NCBI GenBank assembly: GCA_002964805.2
Contig: PUDQ02000076.1
Location: 1-64,000, forward strand
Reading direction: 5' to 3'
Length of the DNA stretch: 64,000 nt
DNA from: Trametes villosa
Taxonomy: Eukaryota; Basidiomycota; Agaricomycetes; Polyporales; Polyporaceae
Part shown: positions 21,157 to 34,697 of the stretch, one piece after another
Layout: each line of letters opens with the position of its first letter
How positions within the stretch are numbered: the first letter of the stretch is position 1
Position numbers and translations under genes: made by a program
The notes under the pieces: generated by a model
The model's database searches: none
Told to the model about the DNA's origin: nothing
What the model saw: the letters and a program-made list of their open reading frames with translations, nothing else

Positions 21157-22178
21157 GCCCTCGCTCGCCACCACCCCATATGCCATACTTTCTTGCTCTT
21201 ACTCGCTCGAATACCGGAGAGGAGGGAGGAGTTGCCTCCGAGTGCGGTGCTTGGGGCAGGTACGTTTGCGTAGTATCAGCGCGTTTTCCACTGAGATGTA
21301 CAAGATATGCGAATCTCCTACTTCTGCTTGCCGTGACGGTGTTGCTTGCGCGAAGACGGGGCGGGCGTTGGTGGTCCATGTGAAAAGCCGCGCGACAGTG
21401 TCGTGAGTTGCATATTCATCCGGCGTTGTGGCAAAGATGATGGTTTGCACTTCGATCTACCTTCCAAGAGAGTGGCGGCTCGGCGCAAACACTGCCCTGC
21501 AAGTCAATTCCTACACCTGGCCAGCGAACATCATTTGGCGTTCTTGATGAGTGCCCGCGTTTTTCTATTCGGGACCATTAACATGCAGCCGGGTGAGGTC
21601 TGTCGTAACAATGTACTTTGGATGCCCCAGGGCGGATTATGTGCAAAGGCTCCATGAGGTGAGTCCTCGAACCCTGCGCTTGCCGTCCTCTTTGCACTAT
21701 AGGTAGGCGGCATCTCTTGTCCGGCAACTCGCCATGGGATGCATCCTGTTCTTGTCAGAACTTGAGCTAGGTATATTGGTGGCCCACAACGCGTACCTAC
21801 TCGTCCTCGTAGCCCGCAACCGACTTTGTTACTGTCTTTTTTCTATGTATTTTTGCTATGTACTGTGCATCGTCGACCTGTGTTACACACCAGTATCTTT
21901 GCGAACCTCGCTAATCGACCGAGGTGGTCGCCTACGAACGCGGTCAGGCTCAGAAATACTGAGGAAACCCAGTAGTATAAGTAGTGTGACGAGGCGGGAT
22001 CTGAGATCTCCTTACGACGTAGTTGGGCGTCTCTGAGTCTGAACAATTGAGACGGCGCCTCGGCGGTCGCCGATTACGCAGGACGCAGCTTAGCGGTCGT
22101 CGCCGCTGTTCGACCCAACGTCCACATCGTCGAGCTCGCCCTCCTTACCGTCCAACTCCTGTCTTTGTATTCGCAGCC
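21157..22178. other. Intergenic: RBM25 3' flank and V-ATPase subunit c promoter
   Basis: About 1 kb without a gene I can support. An AT-richer stretch with T runs at 21730-21900 is unlike the GC-rich coding DNA around it. The last 100 bp are C/T-rich, as is usual for a fungal 5' leader. Confidence 0.5.
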
Positions 22179-23071
22179 ATGTCCGAGCTCTGCCCCGTCT
22201 ACGCGCCCTTCTTCGGAGCCATGGTGCGTACCCGCCCCCGCATGGTGCGACATGGCGCGACTGACCTATGACGAATGTCAACTGCAGGGCTGCACCAGCG
22301 CCATCGTCTTCACTTGTAAGTCTCGCTGCGCCTTCTTGTTCGCGTTCTCGAGCTCACGTTTGTGCGTTATGAAGGCATTGGTGCCAGGTGAGCAGCACGC
22401 CCGCTCGTGCTGGAAGCGTTGCGCAGCGACTGATTGCCCTACGCGTCAGTTATGGTACCGCGAAGTCAGGAGTTGGCATTTCTGCCATGTCGGTCCTCCG
22501 GCCTGACCTGATGATGAAGTGTGTCATCCCCGTCATCATGGCTGGTATCATCGCCGTGAGTGTTTTCCTGCGTGTATGCGCGCGCGAGCTGCGCTGACAG
22601 TGTCCCGAATAGATCTACGGCCTCGTCGTCTCCGTCCTCATCTCCGGTAACCGTAAGTAGTGCATGCACCTACGTGCCTGGGGTTCTCGCTCACGCTTCT
22701 ATGACAGTGTCCATGCAAATGACCCTGTTCCAGGGCTTCGTGCAGCTCGGCGCTGGTCTCTCGGTCGGTCTTGCGGGTCTCGCCGCCGGTTTCGCGATTG
22801 GCATTGTCGGTGACGCCGGTGTGCGGGGAACTGCTCAGCAGCCAAGGCTCTTCGTCGGCATGGTCGGTGCCCTTTGTTGCGCTGCATGCAACGTGATACT
22901 TACCCGCTCTTGCAGATCCTCATCCTCATTTTCGCCGAAGTCCTGGGTCTGTACGGCCTCATCGTCGCCCTCATCATGAACTCGCGAGCGGGTGACGTCG
23001 CTGGCGTGGTAAGTCAGCTAGACCTTTGACGGCGTCTCGACGCTAACAAGTACCACCAGTGCACTGCATGA
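22179..23071 (+). CDS. vma3: V-type H+-ATPase proteolipid subunit c (Vma3-like)
   Basis: Eight exons encode about 164 aa: 22179-22223, 22288-22315, 22375-22387, 22450-22555, 22613-22652, 22708-22862, 22916-23008, 23060-23071. The protein starts [15 protein letters not shown] and contains [10 protein letters not shown], the [18 protein letters not shown] loop and the last helix with the proton-carrying Glu in [14 protein letters not shown]. Four membrane helices form the Vo ring that moves protons into the vacuole and other acidic compartments. It matches subunit c rather than c'' because there is no extra N-terminal helix. The third exon is only 13 nt and is required to restore the GAS/YGT junction. 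The final exon contributes three residues and the stop. Confidence 0.95.
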
Positions 23072-23636
23072 AGTAGCTGAGGACCCGATACCAAGACCTG
23101 CGGCGGAGGACAGGATGAGGTCACTCATTCTATTCATGGACAGCTTCCCGCACGCCTCATGAACTTTTGCCGCATGCTCTCGCTTCTACACACATGTGCT
23201 GTACGGTACATATAATACCACCCTTTCCCAGCGAGCCCGACAGCGTACAGGCACACGCTAGGAACGTGCGACCCTGGCCCGCAGCTTACGGCACAAGTAC
23301 TTGTCCATTGCACTGAGCATCCAGCAAAGAGTTCAGATCATTCAACATTCACCTTCATTGCTGCCGCCACTTCTGCATGACTATGGCGTGTCTACCGCTG
23401 ACGTTGAAGTGTTTCTGTTGCACGCAGCGGAATGCATTCGTGGACTGGACGTTGTGCTTGAGATGGCGGTCTGACGTGGCGCGCGCGTCTATCTAGAGAT
23501 AAGATTAGGCTAGGGAATTGAATGTGCTCCCCGACGGTGTCCCCCCTCTTCTGCCACCTCCCACTCTCCGTCTCTCACCGTCCCACCTACGACGTGGCTG
23601 GCATCGTCAACGACGGCGGGCACCAACTGCCGCAGG
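23072..23636. other. Intergenic, 565 bp
   Basis: It holds the 3' flank of the V-ATPase gene, an ACATATAATACC string at 23209, and the promoter and C/T-rich leader of the SUN-domain gene. No further gene is seen. Confidence 0.5.
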
Positions 23637-26600
23637 ATGCTGCTGAACTTGCCAACATCTCTGCTTGCCCTCCTCTTTGCCTCGCCTGTCCTGTCGGGCC
23701 CCACCACGCCAAATGATCTCTTTCACGACATAGCGCTGCATACACCCAAGCAGCCGGAGGAGCCCGTGTGCTGCTTGCGGCCTCTCTCGCCGCTAGAGGC
23801 TCCAGCGGAGGACGACCTCCTGCTCTCGTTTGAGGAGTGGAAGGCGAAGCGGTTGTCAGACGCAACAGAGAAGGAGCCGGCACCAGCACAATCAGCAACC
23901 CACGGCAGACCGGGCGCTGAGAACGCCTCCCAGGCGGCGGTCCCGGACGCGACTCCCCCGCACACCGACGTCCAGGGCGCCGCCCCCTCCGAGGCGCAGG
24001 ACACCGCCAGCACGCAGGAGAGCGTGCCGTCGCACCTCCAGATCCCCATCCACGACCGCTTCAACTACGCCTCGCTCGACTGCTCCGCGCGCGTGCACGC
24101 GGCGCACAAGACCGCGAAGTCGCCCTCGTCCATCCTCTCGCACAAGAAGGACCGGTACATGCTCAGCCCGTGCGCGGAGAGCAGCCAGTTCGTGATTGTG
24201 GAGCTCTGCGAGGACATCCGGATCGACACCGTGCAGCTCGCGAACTACGAGTTCTTCAGCGGGGTGTTCAAGGACTTCACCGTGAGCGTGTCGAAGAAGT
24301 ACTACCCGAACGACCCGGAGAGCTGGACCTTTGCGGGGACGTACCGGGCGAAGAACGTGCGCGGCGTGCAGGTGAGGCGCATCATCAGCTCGCTTGTGGC
24401 CATACGCTAAACATTGTGAAGTCGTTCCACCCACCGCCAACGCTCCGCGGTTTCTACCGCTTCATCCGGATCGACTTCCATTCTCACTACGGGAGCGAGT
24501 ACTATTGCCCTCTGTCCCTGCTTCGTGTCTATGGCTTGACCCACCTGGAGGAGTGGCAGTGGGAAACGTGGGACGCGGAAAGCCGCGCGAAACGCTCTGT
24601 GGAGGAGGCTAGCTCGCCCATAGAGGTTATCGCTGAACCGCCCAAGCCCATACCAGTCCCCGCTGTCGAGCCCGAGGAGAAGGCCGGCTCTCCATCAGTA
24701 GTTCCCAACGATATTCCTCCTTCTCCAGGCTTCTCTACGGAGTCTGTGGCAACTGTCACTTCCGACACGCTGGTTGCTACGCTTCCCGGCCCCTCCCCTT
24801 CCTCACATACTGTGGAAAAGATTCCTAAGACCTCGGAACCGCACGTCGGGTCCCAACACCAAACACACACGGAGACACTCTCGCCAACACCGAAAACTTC
24901 TGCCTGTGCAGATAGCATGCCTGACGACCACTCACGATCGACCGACCCTCTGTACAACACCCAAGCCGCCACGGCACCGTCTTCTCCCAGTGTACACCAC
25001 CCATCCTCTCTGACATCCTCGTCCTCTCTCCGCATCCACTCTCAGAACCTCTCCACCGCATCTGCCAATCATTCGACCGTATTTATCAACCCTCACTCGG
25101 ATTCGGGCTCGCACTCTGCATCGTCTCATTCCTCCTCTTCCGTTCGCTCCGCCGCCGCGTCACCCGACGTCTCCTCTCTCGCAGTCATCTCCCCCTCATA
25201 TTCATCATACTCACATCCCGCGCCACCCGCCCCGCCCGCGTCGTCCGGCGGAGAGTCCATTTACCGGCTCATTATGAACCGCCTCACCGCCCTCGAGGCG
25301 AATACGACCCTCTACGCGAGGTACGTCGAGGAACAGACCGCAGGTATGCGGGAGGTTCTCCGGCGCCTCAGCGAGGATATCGGCCGTCTGGAGAGCATAG
25401 TGAGTAGCATATATGTGGTGATTTTGTGCAGTATCATGCTAATGCGGCGCATATAGGGCAAGACACAAGCCCAGCTGTACCAGCGCTCTGTCGTTGAGCT
25501 CGAGAAGCACACCAGGAGGTTGGAGAGCGAGCATCAGCAACTCGTCTCGCACGTGAACCATCTCGCCGACGAGGTTTGTCCAGCCTCCCCTACCCGAGTC
25601 GTTTTCATGTCGCTTACCGTGTTTGACAGGTCGTGCTGGAGAAGCGTCTGGGCATCGCGCAACTGTGCCTGCTCCTAACAGTCCTGGTGTTCATGGCGCT
25701 CACGCGTGGTTCGCGAGGCGAGGTCGTGTACCAGAAGCGCGGGTCGACCGTGCGCGAGTGGGGCCGCCGCACGCTGAGTATCAGCGGCGACTGGGTCAAC
25801 CGCCTGCGTACCCGTAGCTCGACGCCTCCACGGCAGCCAGGCCAGAAGCCAGGAGGTAAGGACATGCTCCAACTCTGGCGCCAGCAATGTCTGACAGTGC
25901 TGTTCATCCTGCAGAGAACGAGATCGCCTTCCCCTCCCTCGACATGCAAGCCGTCGAACACCTCTCCCGCAGCACCCGACGCGCCCCCTCCCTCACGAAC
26001 GGCGCACGCCGCCACGCCCCGCGCCCGCACACCCCCACCACTCACCGCACCCCGACCTCCCGACACGCGCACGCCGTGCACCACCGCGCGGTGCCCGCCT
26101 CGCCCTCCTTCCTGCGCCCCGCGATGCAGCGCTCGAGCTCGGGCAGCATGACGCTCGGGTTCGGCGGCGTCGGGCCCGTGCCCCGCTCCGCGAAGCGCTG
26201 GGCGCGCAGTGCACATTTGCATGAAGTGAAAGGTGCCATGTTCCCCCCGTCCTCTCCGGACCCCGGCCCCGGGCCGAGCGTGCGACGGAGGAAGTCCGGG
26301 GAGGCGACCCCGCTCGCGTCGGGATCGCGCGTGGACGAGGCGGGGGGCGGCGACCTCTTCAGCCCGCACGCACACGGCCAGGTCCTCACCATCCCCTTCC
26401 TCGACGGCGCGGGCACCATCAGCAAGGGCAAGGCGCGCGCGGTGGGGCTCCAGGGGCCCCGCCAGCCGTCGCCGCTTCGCGCGTCCCCCGTCATCGACCT
26501 CGCGTCCCCGCCATCCCGACCTGCGCGTGGGCGGCGTGCGAGCCGGGCGGAGTCTGAGCTGAGCGAGGGCGACGCGTGGGTGGACACAGACATGGACGGG

Positions 26601-26690
26601 TCCGAGTGCGACTTGGGGGCGGGTGCGGGCGCGGATGGGCTCGCGCGCGAACGGACTTACGTGGGGGCGGCGGCGAATAGCTCTCTCTGA
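23637..26690 (+). CDS. SUN-domain ER membrane protein (Slp1/osteopotentia type)
   Basis: Five exons: 23637-24371, 24422-25399, 25457-25573, 25630-25855, 25915-26690. The N-terminus MLLNLPTSLLALLFASPVLS is a signal peptide. A SUN-like domain spans about residues 125-310 across the first intron (FNYASLDCSARVHAAHK, CAESSQFVIVELCEDIRIDTVQLANYEFFSGVFKDF). It is followed by a long Ser/Thr/Pro-rich region, a coiled coil near RLTALEANTTLYARYVEEQ, one transmembrane helix (LCLLLTVLVFMAL) and a polar C-terminal tail. A central SUN domain with signal peptide and C-terminal anchor is the Slp1/Opt arrangement, not that of nuclear-envelope Sad1. Yeast Slp1 works in the ER on folding of membrane proteins. 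The tail exon is unusually GC-rich. Confidence 0.88.
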
Positions 26691-28252
26691 CCTCGGCGTT
26701 GTCTGACTCTGTGTGGGATGCATCGCTTCACGTTTTTTATTCGTGTATATACTTGGTTCGCGGGCAATCTTACACTTGGATGGATTCTTCACTGGGAAGC
26801 GTGTCTCACCGGGGAGACTAGTGGACCCAATAACGTGGGTCTTTCAAATTTCACAGCGATTAGGAGGCGAGCACGGCCAGCGTGGTGGTATGGAAACGGG
26901 ATATATAGGAACAGGAATCATTTGCACCCCTGCAAGCACAGCGTATAGAGCGGGAAGAAGAGTCAGGTAACCAAGCATGGTGGGCCTGGGGCCAGGAGTG
27001 GACGGCGTAGGCCTTGAAGCAGCGGCTAAGACGCGATACTGCGTCAGCGAGAATCCAGGAGCAAAGGGGATGGACACCACGTACAGGGGCAGACAGCCAC
27101 CCTCGCGTGCGCTATCACCGCGCAAGTCCTCTGTCGACGGTGCAAGACTCGTCGGACAGGCAGGTATGGTGAGGTCCGGAACGGACCGCCTTACCGCGCC
27201 TTGGAGCAGCGGCTACATAGAGTGTCGATGCGTCAGCGAGGGGCAAGGAGAGAGGATATTTGCGACGCACGATTGGAACCAGCCAAACCTGCGAGGCTCA
27301 CGCGCATCTGCGCAAAGAGAGGTGGAGGAATGAGGCTCGATAGCAGGTCGCCGCTCCCTAAATAGCGGTGTCCACGACTGTCCAGAGCCACCGTGAGTGA
27401 CAGACCAGTGAGGGGAGTTATGGGTAGACGCACCGCCAGCGTCGTTCGTGGTCGCGGGTTCGTGTTCCCGGTGCGAGTAGCTGGGGAGACATCTTGGAGA
27501 TGCCCCGGGCCGTCAATGACGGCGGCGGCACGCGCCCAGTGACCAGGCTGCCTACGGCGGCATGCTACTGGTGATAAGCGGTGTCCCAGCTGAGGTGGCT
27601 TCCCTCCTGGGGAAGGGGCGTCTGGGTCAAGGCAGGGTCAGCGTACAGCGTACACAGGTCAGAAGGTGGGGGGCTTACTGCTAGCGCCCTCAACCACAAA
27701 TGGAGCATGCTCCGGGGACACTAGTCCGCAGGGAAGGCTTGAGAGCGTAAAAGGAAAGCAGAGAGAGCAACCCTGCGAGAGCGATAGAAAGCAGATGAGG
27801 CACTCGGCGGGAGGAAGGGAAAGGGAATTTGAAAGCGCTTGGGGAGCACAGTCGGGAAGAGGAAGGGGGGAGAGTGCCTAGAGAGCACAATCAGGCGAGG
27901 GGCACACCTTTATACATCTCGGGGACCGCACTGTATGCCGCCAGGGCTGGCAGCGAAGTGATCGACGCCAGCCTCGCATGCGAACAGGCGAACCGAACAG
28001 TGACCCGAGTTGGCTGACCTCCAGTATGTCATCACCAAACTCTGATGTTGTTGTTGGGGTTTGGCCCGCAACGCAAGGATGGCAGCTGGAAGCCCAAGGT
28101 ACGTCACCACTACGCCTCTTGTGCTTTGCAAGCCATGTGATGATGAAGCATACAAATCTATGGTTATGTTGGCGAGTCACTGACGCATACTGTACAGCTC
28201 CGAAGAAACCCAGGAATCCTGCCGATCGTTATACAGAATGCTCACAGACACT
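26691..28252. other. Convergent intergenic region, 1.56 kb
   Basis: It lies between the 3' ends of the SUN gene and the P450-reductase gene. An imperfect direct repeat of about 42 bp, AGCAGCGGCT...GCGTCAGCGAG, occurs at 27011-27051 and 27198-27240. No gene or tRNA is supported; a T-arm-like string near 27455 does not fold into a tRNA. Confidence 0.45.
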
Positions 28253-31200
28253 CTACTCGAAGATGTCGGTGGCGTAGCGGCCGTTCATGATCTCGTCGAA
28301 GGCCTCGAGCGCGGCCTTGTCGTCGAGCTTGCGGGTCTCCTTGATGATCTCGACGAGCACCTGCTTCACGCCGCTCGCGACCTTGCTCGAGCCACAGACG
28401 TAGAACTAAGAGATGTGATCAGTACTTGGTTGAGGAATATCAGCTATCAACCAAACGTACCTTTCCGCCCTTCAGGAAGGCCCCGACAACCTCTGCCCTG
28501 TCGTGGAGCACGCGGCTAGGGATGGGAGCATAGGTTAGCGCAGATCATGATCGACAAAACTAGACACGTACTCCTGCACATAGCGGCACCCCTCCGAGTC
28601 CTCAGTCGAGCGCGAGAACGCAGGGCGGACGTCGACAACGCCGAGCTCGCTCCACTGCTTCAGCTCCGCATCGCCATACAAGAAGTCCTCACGCGGGCTG
28701 CGGCACCCGAAGAACAGCAGGCTCTTCGCGACCGCGCGCCCCGCCTGCTTCTGCACCGCGCGCTCCTGCAGGAAGCCGCGCATCGGCGCGAGCCCGCTCC
28801 CCGCGCACATCATCACGAGCGGGACGGTGAGGTCGGTGGGCGGGTGGAACGCCGCGCCAGACGCGCGCACCGCGAGCTGCACGCGGTCGCCCGGGCGGAG
28901 GCCCGCGAGGAACGTCGACGCGACGCCGAGGAACGGCTCCGCGCGCCCGGAGATCGCGGGTGCATCGAGCACGCTGATCGTGAGCGTCACGTTCTGCGCG
29001 TTCCACAGCGGGGAGGACGAGATCGAGTACTGCCGGATGCGCATCGAGGGCAGCATCTGCAGGAAGGAGGCGAGCGGGAGGTCGATGTCCCGGTGCTCCT
29101 CGAGGATGTCGAGCACGCTGAGCCGCTTCTTGAACACGTTCTCGGCGTAGTTGGAGGAGAGCGCCTGGAGTGCCTTGAGCGAGGACTCGGAGTTCTTCGC
29201 CTTGAGCAGGATGTCGAGGTCACGCGTGGTGGCCGGCTGGGACAGCTCGACGTAGCCGCTCAGGATCGAAGACACCGTAATCGGCTTGTTGACAGGGAGA
29301 GAGGTGGGAGCCAGGGTCGACAGCTCGATCTAGAGAGGCTTGGATCAACTCTCTATGCGTGAAGGTGAACTCAATGAACTTACCTCCTGCTCTGCAGACA
29401 TGCCAAACCGCGCGAGAGCTCTGTGCACAATGCGCTCGGGGTTGACCGGGAGGCTAGCGGGGTGGGTTAGTACAGGAAAACGTCGACACCAGCGATAGCG
29501 CGTACATTGCGAGATAGTCTCCAGCCCGGTAAGTCGTACCCTCGGGCAAGGAGAACTCTACATGCAAGCAATGTCTAGTGAGTATACAGATAGCGTAAGA
29601 TAGAAGTCAGCTTACCGATATGACGCTTGGACGTCGCGTTAGGCGAGGTTAACAGCTTGTTCTGGACGACCGTCCCGAGGGCAGTGTCGCGCTGGCGCAA
29701 CACCTCCGCACGCGCCGTACCGGGGGTCACGATCTTGACGTTCAAGCCGCCGGCCTCCGCGTTGTCCGTAGTGTTGTACGCCTGCATAGAACCAAGTCAG
29801 TTCAGCCTCTTGCGAGAAGGCTGTCCAGAGAGCGCGCCGCACCGAGCTGAGCTTCTTCCACAGTGCGTCCTCCCAGTTATCGAACGCCTCAAAGAACTCC
29901 GCGCCACCCGCATCGCCCTCTCCACGCTCGACCAGGCGTGTCGCACCGTGCGCCGCGAGCGTCGCGTCAATGGTCGTCGGCACGCGCTGGTACGTCTTCA
30001 CCCAGTCGCGGTTCCCGCAGCCGAACACAGCGTACTTGATCCCCGCGAAGGCATCATCGCCCTGCGTGTTCATGAGCCATTCGAAGAAGTGCGCCGCGTT
30101 GTCCGCGGGCTCTCCCTCGAACGATGCGGTCACGATGATCAGTGGGCCGTCCTTAGGCAGGTGCGCGGAGGCCGAGTCCAGGGTGCCGATCGAAGCGCGG
30201 AAGCCTGTGCAAGGGTAAGTGGAAGGCCAGGCGGCCGAGAAGGTTGCACGTACCGTGAGCCGGAGCATCCGACGCGAGCCGCTGCGCGAACGACTCCGAG
30301 TTGCCCGTGTTCGAGCCGTAGAGCACATACAACGGCTGCAGCTTCGCAGCGTCGGGCGCAACAGTCGCGCTCGGCCCCTTCTGCTCGTCCGTCTGGGCGC
30401 GGAGCCCGGCGGAGGGGAGCGCGAAGACGCGGGAGCGGTCCTTACGCGGAAGGGCGTGGATGAAGAAGTTGTGCGGCTTGATGGTGAGAGTCTGCTTCAG
30501 CTCGAGCTCGTATGTCGGGTCGTGCATGACGAGGTCGAAACGCTGCAGCACGGTCACGAGCGCAAGCTGCGCCTCTTGCCACGCGAACGGGCGGCCCTGG
30601 GACGTGTGAGCGCACATTTGGGGTCAGAGGAGAAACAGGGGACTTACGATGCAGCCGCGGGAGCCGAAGCCGAAGGGCTGCCATGCGTTGGGCTGGAGAG
30701 GTGTTAGGATGTGCCAAGCGGATGCGTGACGGATGACGTACAGGAAGGGCCTCAAACTTGCCGTCCAGCATCCGTTCCGGCTTGAACTGCTCAACCTGTA
30801 GGAAACGTGAGACGCGTGTTACATTGGTAAGGGCAGCCCACGCACATCCTCTCCCCACAGCGCAGGATCCCGGTGCGTGTTGTACGCGTTGAGGATGATA
30901 GAGGTGCCCTTCTCCACGAAGTACTTCCCGCCCAGCAACGTGTCCTCGAGCGGCGTCACCGTGCGGGCAGGGGCAGTCGGCCCCAAGCGCAAGCTTTCGC
31001 GCAGAACGGCTACATCGAGCGTGAGCGTGATTGCGAGCTACGCGAGAGGATGGTACATACCGAGAAGGTAGGGCAGCTTGTTCACGTCCTTGGACGTCAT
31101 GAGCCGGTCGCCAATGAGGGTATCAATCTCCTCGCGGAGCTTCCGCATCGCCTCGGGGTTCTTGAGGAGGAAGTACACAGTGAATGTGAGCATGCCTAGG

Positions 31201-32641
31201 GAGAGTCAGTATGCCAACTCGTATACTCGCTGGGGATTGCATATAACTCACCCGAAGTCGTCTCATGGCCTGTATCATAGTGGGAGATTCAGCAGACTGG
31301 AGACGAGAGCATACAGTTAGGCTTACCGGCAATGAGGAAGGTCAAGAGCTGCAAAAGTGACAATCAGCGAGTGAGCCAGTACAGTGGCCATAACACTACG
31401 TACGTTGTGCTTGATATTGTCGTCGGAAAGCCCGAGCCCGGTCTCCTTGTCGCGACCGTTGATCATCACGCTCAGGATATCCGGCTTGTTGGGAGGGTTC
31501 GCGCGGTGCTCTTCCAAGACTGCAAGGCAAGCAAGATATGAGACTTCCACGCCGGCGTTGCGGCAGTGAGGGAGGACGCACTCTCGTTGACCAGCCCCGC
31601 AAGGATGCGCTGGTCCTCTTCGTATTTGGCGTTCGTGCTCGACATCATGCTCTGCACGATCGTCGGCCGGTTGGCCCGCTTGCCGCTCTCAATCAGGAAG
31701 TCGCCCATAGCGTGTGCGAAGGGGTGCAGGTCCTCCTAAAATCGTGAATACAACTTGTCAGAGGACTCATTGGTCCAGGTATGCGTGAGCATGCGGACGC
31801 ACCCGATAGAACGAGTTCAAACTAGATATATGCACATCAACAACGGGGAAATGCCACACGGAGCGGATGTCACTTACCGGTACGACATCGCGCAAAGGGA
31901 GATGGCATCGAGGGTAAGGCGCGTGAAGTCCGAAGCAGGGTCGATAACATCCTTCGACCCAAATCTGATAGGCGGCACATGAGCAACTTCTGGAAGGCTT
32001 GATGCCTTGCGTGGGCCTCACCTTTCCCATTTCAGGACCAGCTGAGAGACGATGTCCATTATATCATCCGTCATGCCGTATACGTTCGCCGCGCTGAAGC
32101 AAGGCATGAGGAGGCGGTCTGCAGAGCCAATCAGACCCCGTACGGCGCCGCAAACGACGGATCTCGCTACTCACGAGCAATGTACCAGTTTTGCTCCTCC
32201 GGTACGCGTGCCTGTACGATGGGTTGTCAGCACATGCTACATGATGTGGTTGATCGAGAACTGACCGTGAAAAGACCATCGCCCGAGGCATTGCGGACCT
32301 GGTCCAGGCTCGGCGAGATCTTCTTGGTGAAGCGTTTTTCGTCGGACGTCTCGTTCTGAAGCGCGTAGGAGTTTACGAAAACCCTCTTATCACCTGTACC
32401 ATATACGTGAGCGTCGTTGGCACCAGACAGTAAAGCCACACATACCTAGAACGTTGAGCTGGTATATTTCGCCATACTGCCGCGCGAGAAGATCGAGCGA
32501 GCGGATGGGCAGGTCCTTATCGATGGTGTTGACATGTCCAAGGAAAGGAACAGCGGGGGGAGAGGGGATGGGAGTGCTCATGGTGTTCGACTGAGACGAT
32601 GCAGATAGGCCCTGCCAAAGGCCGTCTATTATACGCGACAT
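28253..32641 (-). CDS. Self-sufficient cytochrome P450/NADPH-P450 reductase fusion (CYP505 type)
   Basis: A heme domain is fused to a diflavin reductase, as in fungal P450foxy and bacterial BM3, which hydroxylate fatty acids near the omega end with NADPH. The heme part shows YRLNSFYR, the oxygen-binding AGHETTSG and the Cys-ligand loop FGFGSRGCIG (about 30680-30590). The reductase starts with an FMN motif (LYVLYGSNTGNSESFAQRL, about 30347-30290), then the FAD motif RQYSISSSP and the NADPH motif GSGLAPMRGFL. It ends in the typical GRYATDIFE tail. About 20 exons are needed, the first being 32641-32446, 32393-32266, 32211-32175, 32117-32022, 31964-31878 and a 19-nt exon at 31821-31803. All domains look complete. 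Translation might instead start at the internal ATG at 32581. Confidence 0.92.
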
Positions 32642-34697
32642 CTCGAGACGCTGGACGCGGTGCGGTAGGGTGCAGTGCGGCTTTGTACGTTACCGAACCG
32701 TAAGTATGCAGCGCCCACGAAGATGGCCAGATGGACCTACGGAGGCAAATTCGCGTCGGTATCCGGTCGAAACGTAATGCCCGTGTTCACGCGGCGACGG
32801 TGGAGGGGGTGATGACCTGTGCTGTCTTTGAAGGTTAGCGCTGGGGTCGCGCTTTTTGTGAGAGATGCGGGAGCAGTCAAGGTGCTGCGACGAGATGTAG
32901 GAGCGCTTCGATCAGTTGGCAACGGGAAATGTCACCGTCGCGGTCCCAAAACAGGCCCTGCCCACGTTGTCCATGCCACAGTGGTGCCTCCGGTCCTCGG
33001 CGCGCCATACTGTGGAATCGGGAGGATCGTCAGGCCGAGCGAGGGTCGTTACGCAGACCAAGCCGAGGAGATACGATTACGCTCCTGCGCGGTAGACGAA
33101 CGGGGCGGGATAGGTTCAACGAACTCGCAGAGTCGGTGCTTCGGTGGGCCCGGGCGCGGTTCGCACGCTTCTCGAGGATTGGCGGCAAAGCCCAGCATGT
33201 CGGGAGGTATTGCCGGCGGAAGCTAGACCGGGGTTGACGTTGTCGCTACACTCGACATATGTCACAATCCAAGAGAACCATCGTCGCGAGACTGAAGCGT
33301 GTACACACATAGGTCAAAGTTGACGAATCGGTTGAAGCTGGACGATTTGCGCCACGCACGCTCACGCACGTAACCGTCGGGGAGCGATCTAGATCTAGCG
33401 AGGCCGTTAGAGCAGTGCACCCGTTCCCGAGAACATCGGGATCGCACATTGTTTCCGGGCCCGCGACTGTCCTCGACGAGTGCTGTGCATCCTTTTACCA
33501 GTTTTACCGCGACTCGCGCTTGCGTCATGCCCCCGGCTCCCGGCTTCTACGATACCGAAGGTACCCAAGACAGTCCAAGACTGCACCGGCGGTTCAAGGT
33601 GCGGGAGCCTCGAGGTGTCGGGCGTGCACAACCACCGACTGTCGAGGGCGGATTGAACCCGGACGTCGAATTCGTCTATTGCATCATCTCGCTGGTTGCA
33701 CGAGGGACGCAGCGGCAACGTTCCGGGCGACAGGCACCGAGTGGTTGTGAGGTATGGGGGCGAGGACCGCTGCTGGAGGCGCGGTGGTGGGGCTAAGTCG
33801 TCGACCAGCATTAACACGACAAGCGATGACTCGGAGGCCTTGAGGTTCGAGGGGGAAAAGCAAAGTCTTATTCTCGATGGTTGGGCATCCCCTTTTATAC
33901 GCCAAATTCCAAAGCTCAGGCTATGTCGCTGACCGATCCCCAAGTCCCATGACAGTGACCTTGCGCCCCAGAACATACTGATCGAACGCGAATGAGACCA
34001 TTCCGGGCGAGAATGTGGGGTATTCGAAGCGTTGAGACGAAGAGAAGACTGTACCCCGCCACAAGTTCCCGGAAGAAGTTCCCGAAAGAGAGACTCGGAC
34101 TTGGTGTAAGGAGCGCGAACTCGATAGGAACATGTGAAGGGAAGTGAAAAGAAGAGGCTCGGGGTCGAGGAAGGAGTCCGTACGTGGTGCCCATCGTCGA
34201 TCGAATCCCTGTCCGAGGCGCGATCGACGTCGCGCGAATTACGACGCGCTTCGCAGGAGTTCTCGGGCCCTCGTGACCGCGATTTGCGCTCCTGGACGTC
34301 GAATATCGACTGCCTGACCGGGCAAATAAAAATAAGTCGACTCCCATGATATCAATATTGTCCACCGGGTACTCACCGTGGCGGACGAGCAGATATGGGA
34401 ACCGCGAAGTATGTACGACTAGCCATTTCACACGCCAGCTGGGTGTCTAGGCAGCAATCGTTGCTTGCTCAACAGAACATTTAAATGTTCCTCAATACAA
34501 CGCTTGAAATTGTGCGTATCTCACCTACGGCAAAATTGTCGCACAACATCCCCAAGACTGCACGAGAAGTGCAGCTAGCCAGCCGCCTCAATTTCAACAA
34601 CCAAGCAACGTACAAACGCGCATACAAGATGGGCTTCGAGAAAATCCCCGTCCAAAGGAGTCGGCTATCTGAGTCCTCGACTAGAACACCCACCGCT
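32642..34697. other. Intergenic between the two CYP505-type genes, 2 kb
   Basis: It holds the promoter of the fusion P450 and the 3' flank of the heme-only paralogue. I looked for FMN, FAD or NADPH motifs of a decayed reductase after the paralogue's stop codon and found none. Open frames near 33407-33976 have no recognisable content. Confidence 0.5.

Noticed and set aside
27430..27480. Possible tRNA around a GGGTTCGTGTTCCC string
   Set aside because: The T-arm stem pairs only four bases with an eight-base loop, and no D-arm, anticodon arm or acceptor stem can be formed around it.
28547..29362. 271-codon plus-strand frame opposite the P450 reductase domain
   Set aside because: It is antisense to exons with clear FAD and NADPH motifs.
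33407..33976. 189-codon minus-strand frame between the two P450 genes
   Set aside because: Checked for reductase motifs (FMN, FAD, NADPH) as a remnant of a fused P450; none is present.
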